From assembly GCF_000691225.1 (NCBI RefSeq), contig NZ_JMSZ01000028.1, positions 1 to 64,000 on the forward strand: 64,000 bases of DNA, in the 5' to 3' direction. This stretch comes from Nitrincola lacisaponensis. GTDB taxonomy: Bacteria; Pseudomonadota; Gammaproteobacteria; Pseudomonadales; Balneatricaceae. The notes below the pieces were generated by a model, which saw only the letters and a list, made by a program, of their open reading frames with translations, searched no databases and had not been told where the DNA came from. Positions within the stretch are counted from its first letter, which is position 1. Every line of letters starts with the position of its first letter. The position numbers were made by a program, and so were the translations under genes. Below are positions 47,859-57,608 of the stretch, piece by piece.

Positions 47859-47887
47859 TTTATACAGAAGCCTTGATGCCCTCTTAA
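47859..47887 (-). promoter_or_regulatory. Candidate acs promoter
   Basis: The minus strand has TATAAA as -10 (47859-47864) and only TTAAGA at the -35 position (47882-47887, 17-bp spacing). The poor -35 with an adjacent upstream palindrome is typical of class II activation. Confidence 0.5.
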
Positions 47888-47889
47888 TT

Positions 47890-47903
47890 AGACATTGGTC
47901 TGA
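47890..47903. promoter_or_regulatory. Candidate CrbR operator (acs)
   Basis: AGAC-ATTG-GTCTGA is a perfect AGAC/GTCT palindrome. It starts 25 bp upstream of the -10 and lies next to the -35, centred about 44 bp before the predicted start. The same spacing to a -10 is found at the symporter operon upstream of 38035. Confidence 0.55.
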
Positions 47904-47947
47904 TCAAGGGGGCTACGTTAGTTCTATACATCCTCAATAGTATGCAC

Positions 47948-49330
47948 TTACTTACCAGCTAACACCTGCTCCAGATCAATTCCCTGCTCACGAATTTTTG
48001 CCAGCTTATAACGCAATGTTCTGGGGCTGATCCCCAGGTGCTCCGCTGCCAGTTTACGACTGCCCTGAAAGTTCACCAGGGCATCCAGGATAATCTGGTA
48101 TTCATGCTGTCGAAGATCCTGATCCAGCACCCCGGCACCGGGCTCATTGCGGCTCAAGGACACCACCGCAGGACGGTCAATCACCTCATCTTGCAAACGA
48201 ATAGAGGACTCTGACAGATGCAGGTCAGCAGGCATGATCCGCGTACCACCTTGCAGGATCAGCGCCCTCTGAATCACATTATCCAGCTCGCGCACATTAC
48301 CAGGCCATGGATAGGACTCCAGCTCCATCAGCGCCTGCTCTGACAACACCACTGGGCTACGACGCATTTTGGTACAATGATGCTGCAGCAGCCGCTGCAC
48401 CAGGGGTTCGATATCTTCAGGGCGCTCTCTCAACGGCAGCCATTGCAATGGAAAAACATTCAGCCGGTAATACAGATCCTCTCGAAACTGTCGTTCCGCC
48501 ACACAGGCAGCCAAGTCCCGGTTACTGGTCGCCAGCACCCGGACATTCAGCTGAATCAGCTTGCGGCTACCGATACGTTCAACCTCCTGTTCTTGCAGTA
48601 CCCGAAGCAGCTTGGCCTGCAAACCCAGGTCCATTTCGCTAATCTCATCCAGCAGTAGCGTACCACCATTAGCCTGCTCAAACTTGCCAGGTACGGCTTG
48701 ATGCGCACCGGTAAACGCGCCCTTTTCATGCCCGAACAGCGTAGCTTCGAGCATGCTTTCCGGTATGGCTGCACAATTAATCGCAATAAAAGGCTGATCG
48801 GCACGACCGGAGTGACGGTGGATATAACGGGCCAGAACCTCTTTCCCGGTGCCCGACTCACCGGTAATCAACACGGTCGAGTCTGTCACCGCTACCCGCT
48901 TTGCCAGTTTCAGCAGCTGTTGACTGGAAGTCGAACGGGCCACAGGCTCAGCATCTGCAGTGACTGCGGGGCCTCCCACATAGCGTTGAATCAGCTCAAT
49001 CAGCTGTGCGGGTTCAAAAGGCTTCATCAGATAATCGACGGCACCCTGACGTATGGCATCTACGGCACGTTCAACCTGTCCGTAGGCCGTAATCAGGGCT
49101 ACCGGCAGCATGGGATAGCGCTGACGCAATTCTGCCAACAGCGCATGACCATCCATTCCCGGCATATTGACATCGGTCACCACCATGTCGACCGTTTCCT
49201 GCTCCAGTAGCGCCAGCGCCTCTTCTGCCGATCCGGCCTCCAGAAACCCCAGCCGGGCTAACGCCAGAGTATCTGCCAGCGCTTCTCGCAAACCCAGGTC
49301 ATCTTCAACGATCAACACCTTTGCTGACAT
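47948..49330 (-). CDS. fleR: Flagellar sigma-54 response regulator FleR (FlrC)
   Basis: NtrC-type activator of class III flagellar genes. Receiver domain with phospho-Asp53 (VVTDVNMPGMDG), AAA+ domain with [10 protein letters not shown] and the sigma-54 contact motif GAFTGA, and a C-terminal Fis helix-turn-helix (RKLAAEHLGISPRTLRYKL). Length 460 aa. It is the last gene of fleQ-fleS-fleR. In Pseudomonas fliE follows; here acs does. Confidence 0.95.
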   Translation of the reverse strand: MSAKVLIVEDDLGLREALADTLALARLGFLEAGSAEEALALLEQETVDMVVTDVNMPGMDGHALLAELRQRYPMLPVALITAYGQVERAVDAIRQGAVDYLMKPFEPAQLIELIQRYVGGPAVTADAEPVARSTSSQQLLKLAKRVAVTDSTVLITGESGTGKEVLARYIHRHSGRADQPFIAINCAAIPESMLEATLFGHEKGAFTGAHQAVPGKFEQANGGTLLLDEISEMDLGLQAKLLRVLQEQEVERIGSRKLIQLNVRVLATSNRDLAACVAERQFREDLYYRLNVFPLQWLPLRERPEDIEPLVQRLLQHHCTKMRRSPVVLSEQALMELESYPWPGNVRELDNVIQRALILQGGTRIMPADLHLSESSIRLQDEVIDRPAVVSLSRNEPGAGVLDQDLRQHEYQIILDALVNFQGSRKLAAEHLGISPRTLRYKLAKIREQGIDLEQVLAGK

Positions 49331-49344
49331 TTTCTGTTATCCCG

Positions 49345-50385
49345 TTATGTAGACTGTATTAAAGGTAGACGAAAGCGCGCGCAGGTGCCCTGTCCAGGTA
49401 TTGAAGCCAGCTCAAATTGTCCATGATGTGCACGTGCAATGACCTGGGCAATTGCCAGCCCCAACCCCGTGCCATGCGTTTTCGTGGTATAGAAAGGTTG
49501 CTGAGCTTTTTGCAGCGCCTCATCATCCATCCCCGGACCGTTGTCGATTACACTGATCAGCACATCATTCGCTTCCCGATCCAGACGTATCTCCAGCGCG
49601 GCCTGCTGACCACATGCCTGCAGGGCGTTATTCACCAGATTCAGCACCGCGCCGAGCAGCGCTTCGAGATTGCATTGTAACGACTGCTCTCCGGCGTGAT
49701 TGATAAACTCACACTCTGCATCATATTGCGCCAGCGGTTGATCCAGCATATCTTCAATACGCAGCAGCAATTCAGTGGTACTGACCTGATTATCCAGGCG
49801 GGTTTCACCCCGGGCAAAGATCAACATATCACGCACCTGTTGTTCCAGATGCGTCAATTGCTGTCGGACCTTGGTGGCAAAACGGATACGTTGAGCATCG
49901 GTCAACTCAGCCTCACACAGATGCGCCGCATAGATCAGCGCAGCCGACAGCGGTGTCCGCACCTGATGCGCCAGCGAGGCCATCATGCGCCCCATTTCCG
50001 ACAATCGCTGATAATGGTGCAGTTTGGATTGCAGATCCCGGGTTTGCGTCTGGTCGGTCATAAACACCAGTTGGCCTGGCTCATCCGGCAACGCCAGCGT
50101 TGACAGCAAAACTCTGCGGCCATTTTTTAATGACACCTCGTGTCCATCATCCGGACGCGGCGCAAAGCACTGCTGAATCACCTCTATCCAGGCCTGATCC
50201 TGAACCTGTGAACCCAACAGCGCTTCAGCAGCGGGATTACTCTCGGTAATTCGACCTCGATTGTCGATGACCAAAAAGCCAGTCGGCATCAGATCAACCA
50301 GTTTCCGCAGGCGCACCAATGCCTGCTGCTCTGTTTTCAGTGCAGCAACTTCGGCCTCCAGTTCAGCGATACGTGTCCCTGTCAT
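49345..50385 (-). CDS. fleS: Flagellar sensor histidine kinase FleS (FlrB)
   Basis: Cytosolic kinase for FleR, without membrane segments. The 346 residues have an N-terminal coiled coil, a PAS domain (about 28-115), the H-box with His140 (SLAHQVRTPLSAAL) and an ATPase domain with DNGPGMD and GTGLGLAI. The start overlaps the fleQ stop as ATGA, so it is translated together with fleQ. Confidence 0.94.
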   Translation of the reverse strand: MTGTRIAELEAEVAALKTEQQALVRLRKLVDLMPTGFLVIDNRGRITESNPAAEALLGSQVQDQAWIEVIQQCFAPRPDDGHEVSLKNGRRVLLSTLALPDEPGQLVFMTDQTQTRDLQSKLHHYQRLSEMGRMMASLAHQVRTPLSAALIYAAHLCEAELTDAQRIRFATKVRQQLTHLEQQVRDMLIFARGETRLDNQVSTTELLLRIEDMLDQPLAQYDAECEFINHAGEQSLQCNLEALLGAVLNLVNNALQACGQQAALEIRLDREANDVLISVIDNGPGMDDEALQKAQQPFYTTKTHGTGLGLAIAQVIARAHHGQFELASIPGQGTCARFRLPLIQST

Positions 50386-51842
50386 GGCCGTGCCATCTCG
50401 TACTTGCGCATTTTTTCAACCAGCGTGGTGCGTCGAATACCCAACAATCTGGCGGCACGTGCAACCACCTGACCGGACTGATCCAGTGCCTGTTCAATCA
50501 GCTGTTGCTCGGTTGTTTCCAGATAGGCCTTCAGGTCCAGCCCACTCTGCAAGACCTGCAAGCCCACAGCAGATGTCGCTAGCGGCGACTTAACAGGAGC
50601 ACTGTGCTGGTCCGGATCATCAGGCATCAGATTGACAGGCGGCTGCGCCTCATCATAACGCTGCGGGTCTGGTTCCTCGATATGACGAAACTTTGCCGGT
50701 AACTCGGATACACCGATCACCCCCCCGGCATGCATGATCGCCAGACGTTCCAGCAAATTTGCCAGTTCACGGACATTACCCGGCCAGGGATGCTGCTGCA
50801 AAGAGGTCATGGCATCAGGTAAAAACTGCATGGCAGCTAACCCCTGCTCTTGCAGGCGACGACTGAACTCATGAATCAGCAACGGCAGATCGCTGATCCG
50901 CTCACGCAGCGGTGGCATTTCGATGGGAAATACATTAAGACGATAATAGAGGTCTTCACGAAACTCGCCGGAACTGATCATCGCTTCCAGATCTTTGTGT
51001 GTCGCAGTGATAATACGGACATCCACCTCCAGCGTCCGACTGCCCCCTACACGTTCAAATTGACGCTCCTGCAACACCCGCAACAGCTTCACCTGCATAG
51101 GCAAGGGCATGTCTCCGACTTCATCCAGAAACAATGTACCGCCATCTGCCAGCTCAAAGCGTCCGGCACGACTGCTGATCGCGCCGGTAAACGCCCCTTT
51201 CTCATGCCCAAACAACTCACTTTCCAGCAGTTCTGCCGGAATAGCGCCACAGTTGACCGGCACAAATGGCTTATCACGACGCGATGAGTTTTGATGCAAG
51301 GCACGCGCAACCACTTCTTTACCCGTACCCGACTCTCCGGTGATCAGCACACTGACATCACGTGCAGCCACCTGAGCAATCAGATGGCGTATCTCACAAA
51401 CACGCGGACTTTGGCCCACAAAATCCTGACAGTCGATTTGTGGCGCCTGTACACCGGTCTGCTGCGTCAGATATACCTGAGCCCGGTGCAACAGATCCAG
51501 AAAGCAGTCGTAACGATACGGCGGGAAAAAAGTATCCAGTATCCCCAGGGTGCGCATACTGCCCTCAGCCAATTCCGGCCAGTCACAGAGCAACAGCTTC
51601 GGCAAAGGGCGATCATCAACCTTCAACTCCCCGACCAGCTTTTCCAGGGCAATCGGCAGGCCGCTGTGACCGATCAGCACCAGTCCGACACTGGCCAGAT
51701 CAAAATCACGGCTGCGTTGCAACCAGGTCACAAAGTCAAAAATATGACACTCAACACCTAGAAATGCCAGACAGGTCTGTAGCGTCTGGGCGCGTTGAGG
51801 GTCATCATCCAGCAGTAAAACGTCAGAAATTTTACGATTCAT
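50382..51842 (-). CDS. fleQ: Flagellar master regulator FleQ (FlrA)
   Basis: Sigma-54-dependent activator at the top of the flagellar cascade. The N-terminal receiver-like domain lacks the phospho-acceptor Asp (the position reads VLIGHSG), as in known FleQ proteins. The AAA+ domain has [14 protein letters not shown] and the R-finger region, and the C-terminal Fis motif reads [20 protein letters not shown]. In Pseudomonas FleQ binds c-di-GMP and is inhibited by FleN, which is encoded here at 16218-17033. Length 486 aa. Confidence 0.95.
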   Translation of the reverse strand: MNRKISDVLLLDDDPQRAQTLQTCLAFLGVECHIFDFVTWLQRSRDFDLASVGLVLIGHSGLPIALEKLVGELKVDDRPLPKLLLCDWPELAEGSMRTLGILDTFFPPYRYDCFLDLLHRAQVYLTQQTGVQAPQIDCQDFVGQSPRVCEIRHLIAQVAARDVSVLITGESGTGKEVVARALHQNSSRRDKPFVPVNCGAIPAELLESELFGHEKGAFTGAISSRAGRFELADGGTLFLDEVGDMPLPMQVKLLRVLQERQFERVGGSRTLEVDVRIITATHKDLEAMISSGEFREDLYYRLNVFPIEMPPLRERISDLPLLIHEFSRRLQEQGLAAMQFLPDAMTSLQQHPWPGNVRELANLLERLAIMHAGGVIGVSELPAKFRHIEEPDPQRYDEAQPPVNLMPDDPDQHSAPVKSPLATSAVGLQVLQSGLDLKAYLETTEQQLIEQALDQSGQVVARAARLLGIRRTTLVEKMRKYEMARP

Positions 51843-51871
51843 GGGTAAAAACCAAGGGTTAAGACAGCGTT

Positions 51872-51900
51872 ACACTAACCTGCACCCCCGCTTACGTCAA
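51872..51900 (-). promoter_or_regulatory. Candidate sigma-70 promoter of fleQ
   Basis: On the minus strand TTGACG (51895-51900) and TAGTGT (51872-51877) are 17 bp apart, about 30 bp before the fleQ start. The -35 is good, the -10 weak. Confidence 0.4.
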
Positions 51901-51925
51901 TAGTTTGACTCTACCCAGATGACCC

Positions 51926-52249
51926 TTACGTGGACTTTTTCGGTGGCATGACAGGAAAAGGCGTAATCGTACCCTTGGCTTCAGAAATCTTGGCAACCCC
52001 GCTCTGACGGACTTCATCAATGCGAATAACAGCGTGCATCGGCACATAGGTGCGTTTCACTTCGCCAAACTGTTGACGCAATTTTTCTTCCGAAGGGTCA
52101 ACAAGCAGCTCTGTACGAGAGCCAAACACAAAGCCTTCCAGCTCCAGGAATCCCCACAGGTCGCTCTGATACACATGCCGGACATAGAGTTCATAAACTT
52201 TGTCCTGATTGACAAATACCACACGGTAAATGGGCTCTTCTACTGCCAT
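51926..52249 (-). CDS. DUF1820 family protein
   Basis: Conserved small protein of unknown function found in many gammaproteobacteria. The conserved core reads YRVVFVNQDKVYELYVRHVYQSDLWGF and ends in a basic tail. I start at ATG 52249 (107 aa, MAVEEPIYRVVF); an ATG at 52276 would add nine residues without a ribosome binding site. It is a single gene, divergent from miaB. Confidence 0.85.
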   Translation of the reverse strand: MAVEEPIYRVVFVNQDKVYELYVRHVYQSDLWGFLELEGFVFGSRTELLVDPSEEKLRQQFGEVKRTYVPMHAVIRIDEVRQSGVAKISEAKGTITPFPVMPPKKST

Positions 52250-52382
52250 GACAGACACATCACTCCTGCTAAACATCGGGTTATGGTTCAGACTTTATCG
52301 GGGCGACAGCCAAGGCTTTCAAGTGGCCGATAAATACTGATCAAAAAACGTCCAGTTTGTAGCGGCAGCCGGGCAGCTCCGC

Positions 52383-52388
52383 TATAAT
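52383..52388 (+). promoter_or_regulatory. -10 element of a miaB operon promoter
   Basis: A perfect TATAAT lies 43 bp before the miaB start. The best -35-like sequence (TTGTAG) is 20 bp away, too far, so the promoter is only partly supported. Confidence 0.45.
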
Positions 52389-52430
52389 CTTCGCCCTATT
52401 TTAATACCCAATCCGGAATGCAGGTAACAC

Positions 52431-53780
52431 ATGAGCAAAAAACTGTTTATCAAGACACACGGTTGTCAGATGAACGAGTACGATTCCTCCCGTATGGCGG
52501 ATCTGCTGGGCGAGAGTCACGCATTGGAACTGACAGACAACCCTGAAGAAGCCGATATACTGCTGCTGAACACCTGCTCCATTCGTGAAAAGGCACAAGA
52601 CAAGGTCTTCCATCAACTGGGCCGCTGGCGCAAGCTGAAAGAAGTGCGTCCGGAGCTGATCATTGGCGTTGGTGGCTGTGTTGCCAGCCAGGAAGGTCAC
52701 GCCATCCGGGATCGCGCGCCCTATGTTGATATGATTTTTGGTCCCCAGACCCTGCATCGACTCCCGGAAATGATCAATGAGAGTCGCAAAGGCAGTGTCG
52801 GCATTGTGGATATCAGCTTCCCTGAGATCGAAAAGTTCGACAGCCTGCCCGCACCACGTGCAGAAGGCGCGGAAGCCTTTGTATCTGTTATGGAAGGTTG
52901 CAGCAAATACTGCACATTTTGCGTAGTCCCCTATACCCGTGGTGAAGAGGTCAGCCGTCCATTACAGGATGTGTTGAACGAATGTCAGGAACTGGCAGAG
53001 CAAGGGGTGCGTGAAGTAAACCTGCTGGGCCAGAACGTCAATGCGTACCGTGGAGCCGTCCCGGGGGAAGATGAGGCCGACCTGGCCGAACTGATTCGCC
53101 GGGTTGCCGCCATCGACGGTATTGATCGTATCCGTTTTACCACATCGCATCCGGTCGAGTTCAGCGACAGCCTGATTCAGGTCTATGCCGAAGTGCCGGA
53201 ACTGGTCAGTCATCTGCATCTACCAGTACAGAGTGGCTCAGACCGGATTCTGATGGCCATGAAACGCGGTCATACTGCACTGGAATACAAGTCAAAGCTG
53301 CGCCGTATCCGCAAGCTGCGCCCGGAGATCAGCTTCTCTTCTGATTTCATCATCGGCTTCCCGGGTGAGACTGAAGCAGACTTTCAGGCCACCATGAAGC
53401 TGATCGAAGAGATAGGCTTTGATGCATCCTTCAGTTTCATCTACAGCCGACGCCCGGGCACACCGGCTGCTGACCTGCCGGATACCGTCTCGGAAGACGA
53501 GAAAAAGCAGCGACTGTCCTTACTGCAGCATCGGATTACCCAACAAGCCATGGCGATCAGTCGCCGGATGGTGGGTAATATCGAACGCATTCTGGTCAAT
53601 GGTTACTCGAAAAAAGATCCAGGACAGCTGTCAGGACGGACCGAAAACAATCGAGTGGTCAACTTCCGCAGCGATAATCCGGACCTGATTGGACACTTTG
53701 CTGACGTCAAGATTGTGCAGGCCTATGCCAACTCACTGGTCGGCGAGCTGATCAGCTCCGAACTGGATACGACCCACTAA
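52431..53780 (+). CDS. miaB: tRNA-2-methylthio-N6-dimethylallyladenosine synthase MiaB
   Basis: Radical-SAM methylthiotransferase modifying A37 of tRNAs. Three N-terminal cluster cysteines (Cys12 in KTHGC, one in LLNTCS, one in VGGCVAS), the radical-SAM motif CSKYCTFC and a C-terminal TRAM domain are present in 449 aa. First gene of the miaB-phoH-ybeY-corC-lnt operon. Confidence 0.98.
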   Translation: MSKKLFIKTHGCQMNEYDSSRMADLLGESHALELTDNPEEADILLLNTCSIREKAQDKVFHQLGRWRKLKEVRPELIIGVGGCVASQEGHAIRDRAPYVDMIFGPQTLHRLPEMINESRKGSVGIVDISFPEIEKFDSLPAPRAEGAEAFVSVMEGCSKYCTFCVVPYTRGEEVSRPLQDVLNECQELAEQGVREVNLLGQNVNAYRGAVPGEDEADLAELIRRVAAIDGIDRIRFTTSHPVEFSDSLIQVYAEVPELVSHLHLPVQSGSDRILMAMKRGHTALEYKSKLRRIRKLRPEISFSSDFIIGFPGETEADFQATMKLIEEIGFDASFSFIYSRRPGTPAADLPDTVSEDEKKQRLSLLQHRITQQAMAISRRMVGNIERILVNGYSKKDPGQLSGRTENNRVVNFRSDNPDLIGHFADVKIVQAYANSLVGELISSELDTTH

Positions 53781-53809
53781 ACCGGAAATCCGGTGAACAG
53801 GAATTAGAA

Positions 53810-54811
53810 TTGTCTACTCATCATACGCTCAGCTTTTTGCTCGAACCCGACAATCCAGCCGCGCTGGCCAACCTCTGTGGCCAGCTCAACGAGCATATTC
53901 TGCTCATTGAGGAACGCCTGGGCATCGAGGTACTGCATCGCGGCAATCATTTTCAGCTTCTGGGCGACCCTGAGCTCTGCGCCAGCGTCAAACCCATGTT
54001 GCAACAGCTTTATCAGGATGCATGTTCCGGCACCGAACTGACACCTGCCCATCTTCATCTGGCGCTGAAAGCAACTGGCGCAGAGATGCGTTTACCCAGT
54101 CAGGATCCGGTCCAGCGTGACCTGACCATTCGCACCCGCAAGATGCAGATACGCCCTCGCAGTGACAATCAAAAACGCTATGTACAGTCGGTGCAAACGC
54201 TGGATATTAATTTTGGCATCGGCCCTGCCGGTACCGGGAAAACCTACCTGGCTGTCGCCTGTGCAGTCGAAGCACTGGAGCGCGAAGAGGTCAGCCGTAT
54301 CCTGCTGGTGCGTCCAGCGGTTGAAGCGGGCGAAAAGCTCGGGTTTCTGCCCGGGGACCTGTCCCAGAAGGTTGATCCCTACCTGCGCCCACTTTATGAC
54401 GCCCTCTATGAAATGCTTGGTATTGAAAAGGTCGCACGCCTGATTGAGAAAAATATCATCGAGATCGCACCGCTGGCCTATATGCGTGGACGCACACTGA
54501 ATGGCTCTTTTGTCATTCTGGATGAAAGCCAGAACACCACACGCGAACAGATGAAGATGTTCCTGACCCGTATAGGCTTTGGCTCTACTGCAGTGATCAC
54601 AGGTGATGTTACTCAGATAGACCTGCCTAAGGGCGTGCGCTCAGGACTGGTGCATGCGATTGAGGTGTTAAAAGGTGTTGAGGGTATCGGCTTCACACAT
54701 TTCAGCGCCAAGGACGTCGTGCGACATCCATTGGTACAGCACATCGTGCTGGCATACGACCGCTTTGAACAGCTGGAAGCACAGCGCCAAAAAAACGGGG
54801 AGAAACGCTGA
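53810..54811 (+). CDS. ybeZ: PhoH-like ATPase YbeZ
   Basis: Predicted ATPase/helicase-like partner of YbeY in rRNA processing. The 333 residues contain a KH-like N-terminal part and a PhoH domain with the P-loop [15 protein letters not shown] and the Walker B segment [11 protein letters not shown]. It starts at TTG, with AGGA 7 nt upstream. Its TGA overlaps the ybeY ATG (TGATG). Confidence 0.96.
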   Translation: MSTHHTLSFLLEPDNPAALANLCGQLNEHILLIEERLGIEVLHRGNHFQLLGDPELCASVKPMLQQLYQDACSGTELTPAHLHLALKATGAEMRLPSQDPVQRDLTIRTRKMQIRPRSDNQKRYVQSVQTLDINFGIGPAGTGKTYLAVACAVEALEREEVSRILLVRPAVEAGEKLGFLPGDLSQKVDPYLRPLYDALYEMLGIEKVARLIEKNIIEIAPLAYMRGRTLNGSFVILDESQNTTREQMKMFLTRIGFGSTAVITGDVTQIDLPKGVRSGLVHAIEVLKGVEGIGFTHFSAKDVVRHPLVQHIVLAYDRFEQLEAQRQKNGEKR

Positions 54812-55266
54812 TGGCCATTGATGTGGATGTACAGGTCGCCGTAGATGGCTGCTTTCTGCCATCAACAGCAGAGCTGACACAGTGGGTTGAGGTTGCACTG
54901 GCTGGACGACTGGAACAGGCCGAAGTCTGTATCCGCCTGGTCAGCACTGAAGAAAGTCAGGAGTTGAACCACACCTGGCGCGGTAAAGACAAACCCACCA
55001 ATGTGCTCTCATTTCCATTTGAAGCGCCGCCAGGAATCGATACCAGTCTGATCGGGGACCTGGCCATTTGCGCTGAAGTCGTGGCTGCAGAAGCGCAGGA
55101 GCAGCAAAAGCCGCTATCGGCACACTGGGCACACATGGTTATTCATGGAGTCTTGCATCTGATCGGATTCGATCATATAAATGATGCTGACGCGGAAGAG
55201 ATGGAAGCGCTCGAAATCCAGTTACTGGCGCAACTGAATTTTCCCAACCCCTACATATCCGCCTAG
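54811..55266 (+). CDS. ybeY: Endoribonuclease YbeY
   Basis: Zinc-dependent RNase needed for 16S 3'-end maturation and ribosome quality control. The three-histidine zinc motif [11 protein letters not shown] is present near residue 112-122. Length 151 aa. Confidence 0.97.
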   Translation: MAIDVDVQVAVDGCFLPSTAELTQWVEVALAGRLEQAEVCIRLVSTEESQELNHTWRGKDKPTNVLSFPFEAPPGIDTSLIGDLAICAEVVAAEAQEQQKPLSAHWAHMVIHGVLHLIGFDHINDADAEEMEALEIQLLAQLNFPNPYISA

Positions 55267-55274
55267 AGGACAGC

Positions 55275-56117
55275 ATGAGCGAAGAGCGATCGGGAAACAC
55301 CCAAAAAGGTTGGCTGGGCCGTCTGGCTCAGGCTTTTTCAGATGAGCCGCCTACCCGTGAAGACTTGATCAATGGACTCTATGAAGCTGCTGAAGCCGGT
55401 GTCCTCGACAATGATGCCTTGAGCATCATCGAAGGTGCAATGCAGGTTTCGGATATGCGGGTACGCGATGCCATGGTACCCAGATCGCAAGTCACCATGG
55501 TCCAGATCAACCAGCGCCCGGTCGATTTTTTACCGGTGATTATTGAAACGGCTCACTCTCGCTTTCCTGTCTGTGGCGAAAACCCGGATGAGGTTATCGG
55601 CATTCTGCTGGCCAAAGATCTGCTCACCTACATGCTCGACGGCAATCTGGACAATTTCAGCCTGCGTGACTGCTTGCGCCCTGCGGTGTTCATTCCCGAA
55701 GGCAAACGCCTGAATGTACTGTTGCGCGAATTCCGTGGCACCCGAAACCACATGGCGATCGTAGTCGATGAATATGGCGGTATCTCCGGCCTGATCACCA
55801 TCGAGGATGTGCTGGAGCAGATCGTTGGCGAGATTGAAGATGAGCATGATGAGGATGAGAACGAAGGCAACATCAAGGCACTGGACGAGAAAGGCTATCT
55901 GGTCAAGGCGCTGACACCGATCGATGACTTCAACGAACACTTCGACTCACACTTCTCTGATGAAGAGTTTGACACCATTGGCGGCATTATTACGCAAAGC
56001 TTTGGCCGACTGCCCTGCAAAGGCGAGTCGGTTTGCCTGGAAGGCTTCACCTTCAGTGTCGTCTCGGCTGATAACCGCCGTATTCGTTTGCTTCAGGTCA
56101 CGCCCGAGGACAACTGA
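55275..56117 (+). CDS. corC: CorC/HlyC family CBS-domain protein
   Basis: Cytosolic protein linked to magnesium and cobalt efflux. Two CBS domains (about 65-185) containing VRDAMVPRSQV and DEYGGISGLITIEDVLEQIVGEI are followed by a transporter-associated domain (about 200-275). Length 280 aa; it lies 3 bp before lnt. It has no membrane segments, unlike the larger CNNM-type relatives. Confidence 0.95.
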   Translation: MSEERSGNTQKGWLGRLAQAFSDEPPTREDLINGLYEAAEAGVLDNDALSIIEGAMQVSDMRVRDAMVPRSQVTMVQINQRPVDFLPVIIETAHSRFPVCGENPDEVIGILLAKDLLTYMLDGNLDNFSLRDCLRPAVFIPEGKRLNVLLREFRGTRNHMAIVVDEYGGISGLITIEDVLEQIVGEIEDEHDEDENEGNIKALDEKGYLVKALTPIDDFNEHFDSHFSDEEFDTIGGIITQSFGRLPCKGESVCLEGFTFSVVSADNRRIRLLQVTPEDN

Positions 56118-56120
56118 CCC

Positions 56121-57608
56121 ATGCACCTGAGTGCGGCCCTGGGCCCTCTGCTCGCACTGCTCGCCGGTGCCCTGTCGATTCTTGCGTTTGCGCCCTTTGA
56201 TATTGCACCGCTGATTCTGCTGGGGCCAGCGGTGCTCTTCGGCGTGCTGCCCAACCATATCAGTCCGCGCCGGGCTGCCTGGATCGGCTGGGCATTTGGC
56301 TGTGGATTTTTTGGTGCCGGTGTTTCCTGGGTCTGGGTCAGCATCCATGTCTATGGCGGTGCGTCCTTTCTGCTGGCAACCCTGGCAACGCTGCTGTTCG
56401 TCATGACACTGGCACTGCTATTCGCCGCCCAGGCCTGGCTATATCAACGTCTGTTTCATCCGGCTACAGCCCGCTGGCTGGGCTTTATTGCGATCTGGAT
56501 GGGTTTTGAATGGTTGCGCAGCTGGTTCCTCACCGGCTTCCCCTGGCTGCTGCTTGGCTATGCCTGGCTGGACACGCCTTTCAGTCCACTGGCTGCGGTC
56601 CTGGGTGTCTGGGGACTGTCACTACTGACCCTCTGCCTGGCCATCGGCCTGTATCATGCCGTGCGTCAGCGCTCACCCGGTGCTCTGCTCCTGGCGCTGG
56701 GCCTCCCCCTGATCAGCCTGCTGTTACCAGACACCTGGACAGACGAACGCCCGGACAGCCAGTTAAAAGTCGCGCTGGTACAACCGAACATTTCTCAGCA
56801 TGATAAATGGGATGGACGCCTGCTGAGCGACATACTGCAGCAGATGATCGATCTAAGCGAGCCCTATCAGCAAGACCATGATCTGATTATCTGGCCAGAA
56901 ACGGCAATACCATCACTTTATTATCAGGCGGCACCCTATACAGAGCCTTTCTTTAATCAGCTAGACAGCTACAAAACAACACTGATCAGTGGCTTTCCCT
57001 TTATGACCCGGGACTCCCAACAACCGGAAATACCCCGCTTTCATAACAGCCTGGGCATTTTCAGCTATGGCAGCGGCGTCTACCATAAACGCCGGCTGGT
57101 ACCTTTCGGCGAGTACGTTCCGCTGGAAAATCAGTTACGCGGGCTGATTGAGTTTTTTGACCTGCCAATGTCGGAATTCAGCCTGCCGGAGCACACCGAA
57201 CTCAGTCTGGATGTTCAGGGGCGCACACTGGCACCCTTGATCTGTTATGAAATTGCCTATCCTGAGCTGACACGCACATCTGCACGTCAGGCCGATATGC
57301 TGCTCACTGTCTCCAATGATGCCTGGTTCGATGACTCGCTGGCAGCCGAGCAGCACTTGCAGATTGCCCGCATGCGGGCACTGGAAAATGGTCGCTGGCT
57401 ACTGCGCGGCACCAATGATGGCATTACTGCACTGGTCGCACCTGACGGTGGACTGGTCGAACGCCTCAGCCGTGAAACAGCGGGGGTCCTCAGCGTAGAC
57501 GTCCCAGCCATGCAGGGCCAGACACCCTATCAAACGCTGGGTATCTGGCCTGTCTGGCTGTTCAGCCTGGCATTATTAATTGTCGCTCGCTGGCCAAGGG
57601 CGCGATAA
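56121..57608 (+). CDS. lnt: Apolipoprotein N-acyltransferase Lnt
   Basis: Adds the third acyl chain to lipoproteins in the inner membrane. About seven hydrophobic helices are followed by a nitrilase-like domain in which the Glu-Lys-Cys triad is visible: WPETAIP, YHKRRLVPFGEYVP and LICYEIAYPE. Length 495 aa. Its 3' end overlaps the convergent ybeL-like gene by 33 nt. Confidence 0.97.
   Translation: MHLSAALGPLLALLAGALSILAFAPFDIAPLILLGPAVLFGVLPNHISPRRAAWIGWAFGCGFFGAGVSWVWVSIHVYGGASFLLATLATLLFVMTLALLFAAQAWLYQRLFHPATARWLGFIAIWMGFEWLRSWFLTGFPWLLLGYAWLDTPFSPLAAVLGVWGLSLLTLCLAIGLYHAVRQRSPGALLLALGLPLISLLLPDTWTDERPDSQLKVALVQPNISQHDKWDGRLLSDILQQMIDLSEPYQQDHDLIIWPETAIPSLYYQAAPYTEPFFNQLDSYKTTLISGFPFMTRDSQQPEIPRFHNSLGIFSYGSGVYHKRRLVPFGEYVPLENQLRGLIEFFDLPMSEFSLPEHTELSLDVQGRTLAPLICYEIAYPELTRTSARQADMLLTVSNDAWFDDSLAAEQHLQIARMRALENGRWLLRGTNDGITALVAPDGGLVERLSRETAGVLSVDVPAMQGQTPYQTLGIWPVWLFSLALLIVARWPRAR

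Noticed and set aside
50407-50422. GG-N10-GC sigma-54-like site inside the fleQ 3' end, 22 bp before fleS
   Set aside because: It reads through conserved fleQ codons, the -24 and -12 flanks match poorly, and GG-N10-GC alone occurs about once in 256 positions by chance.
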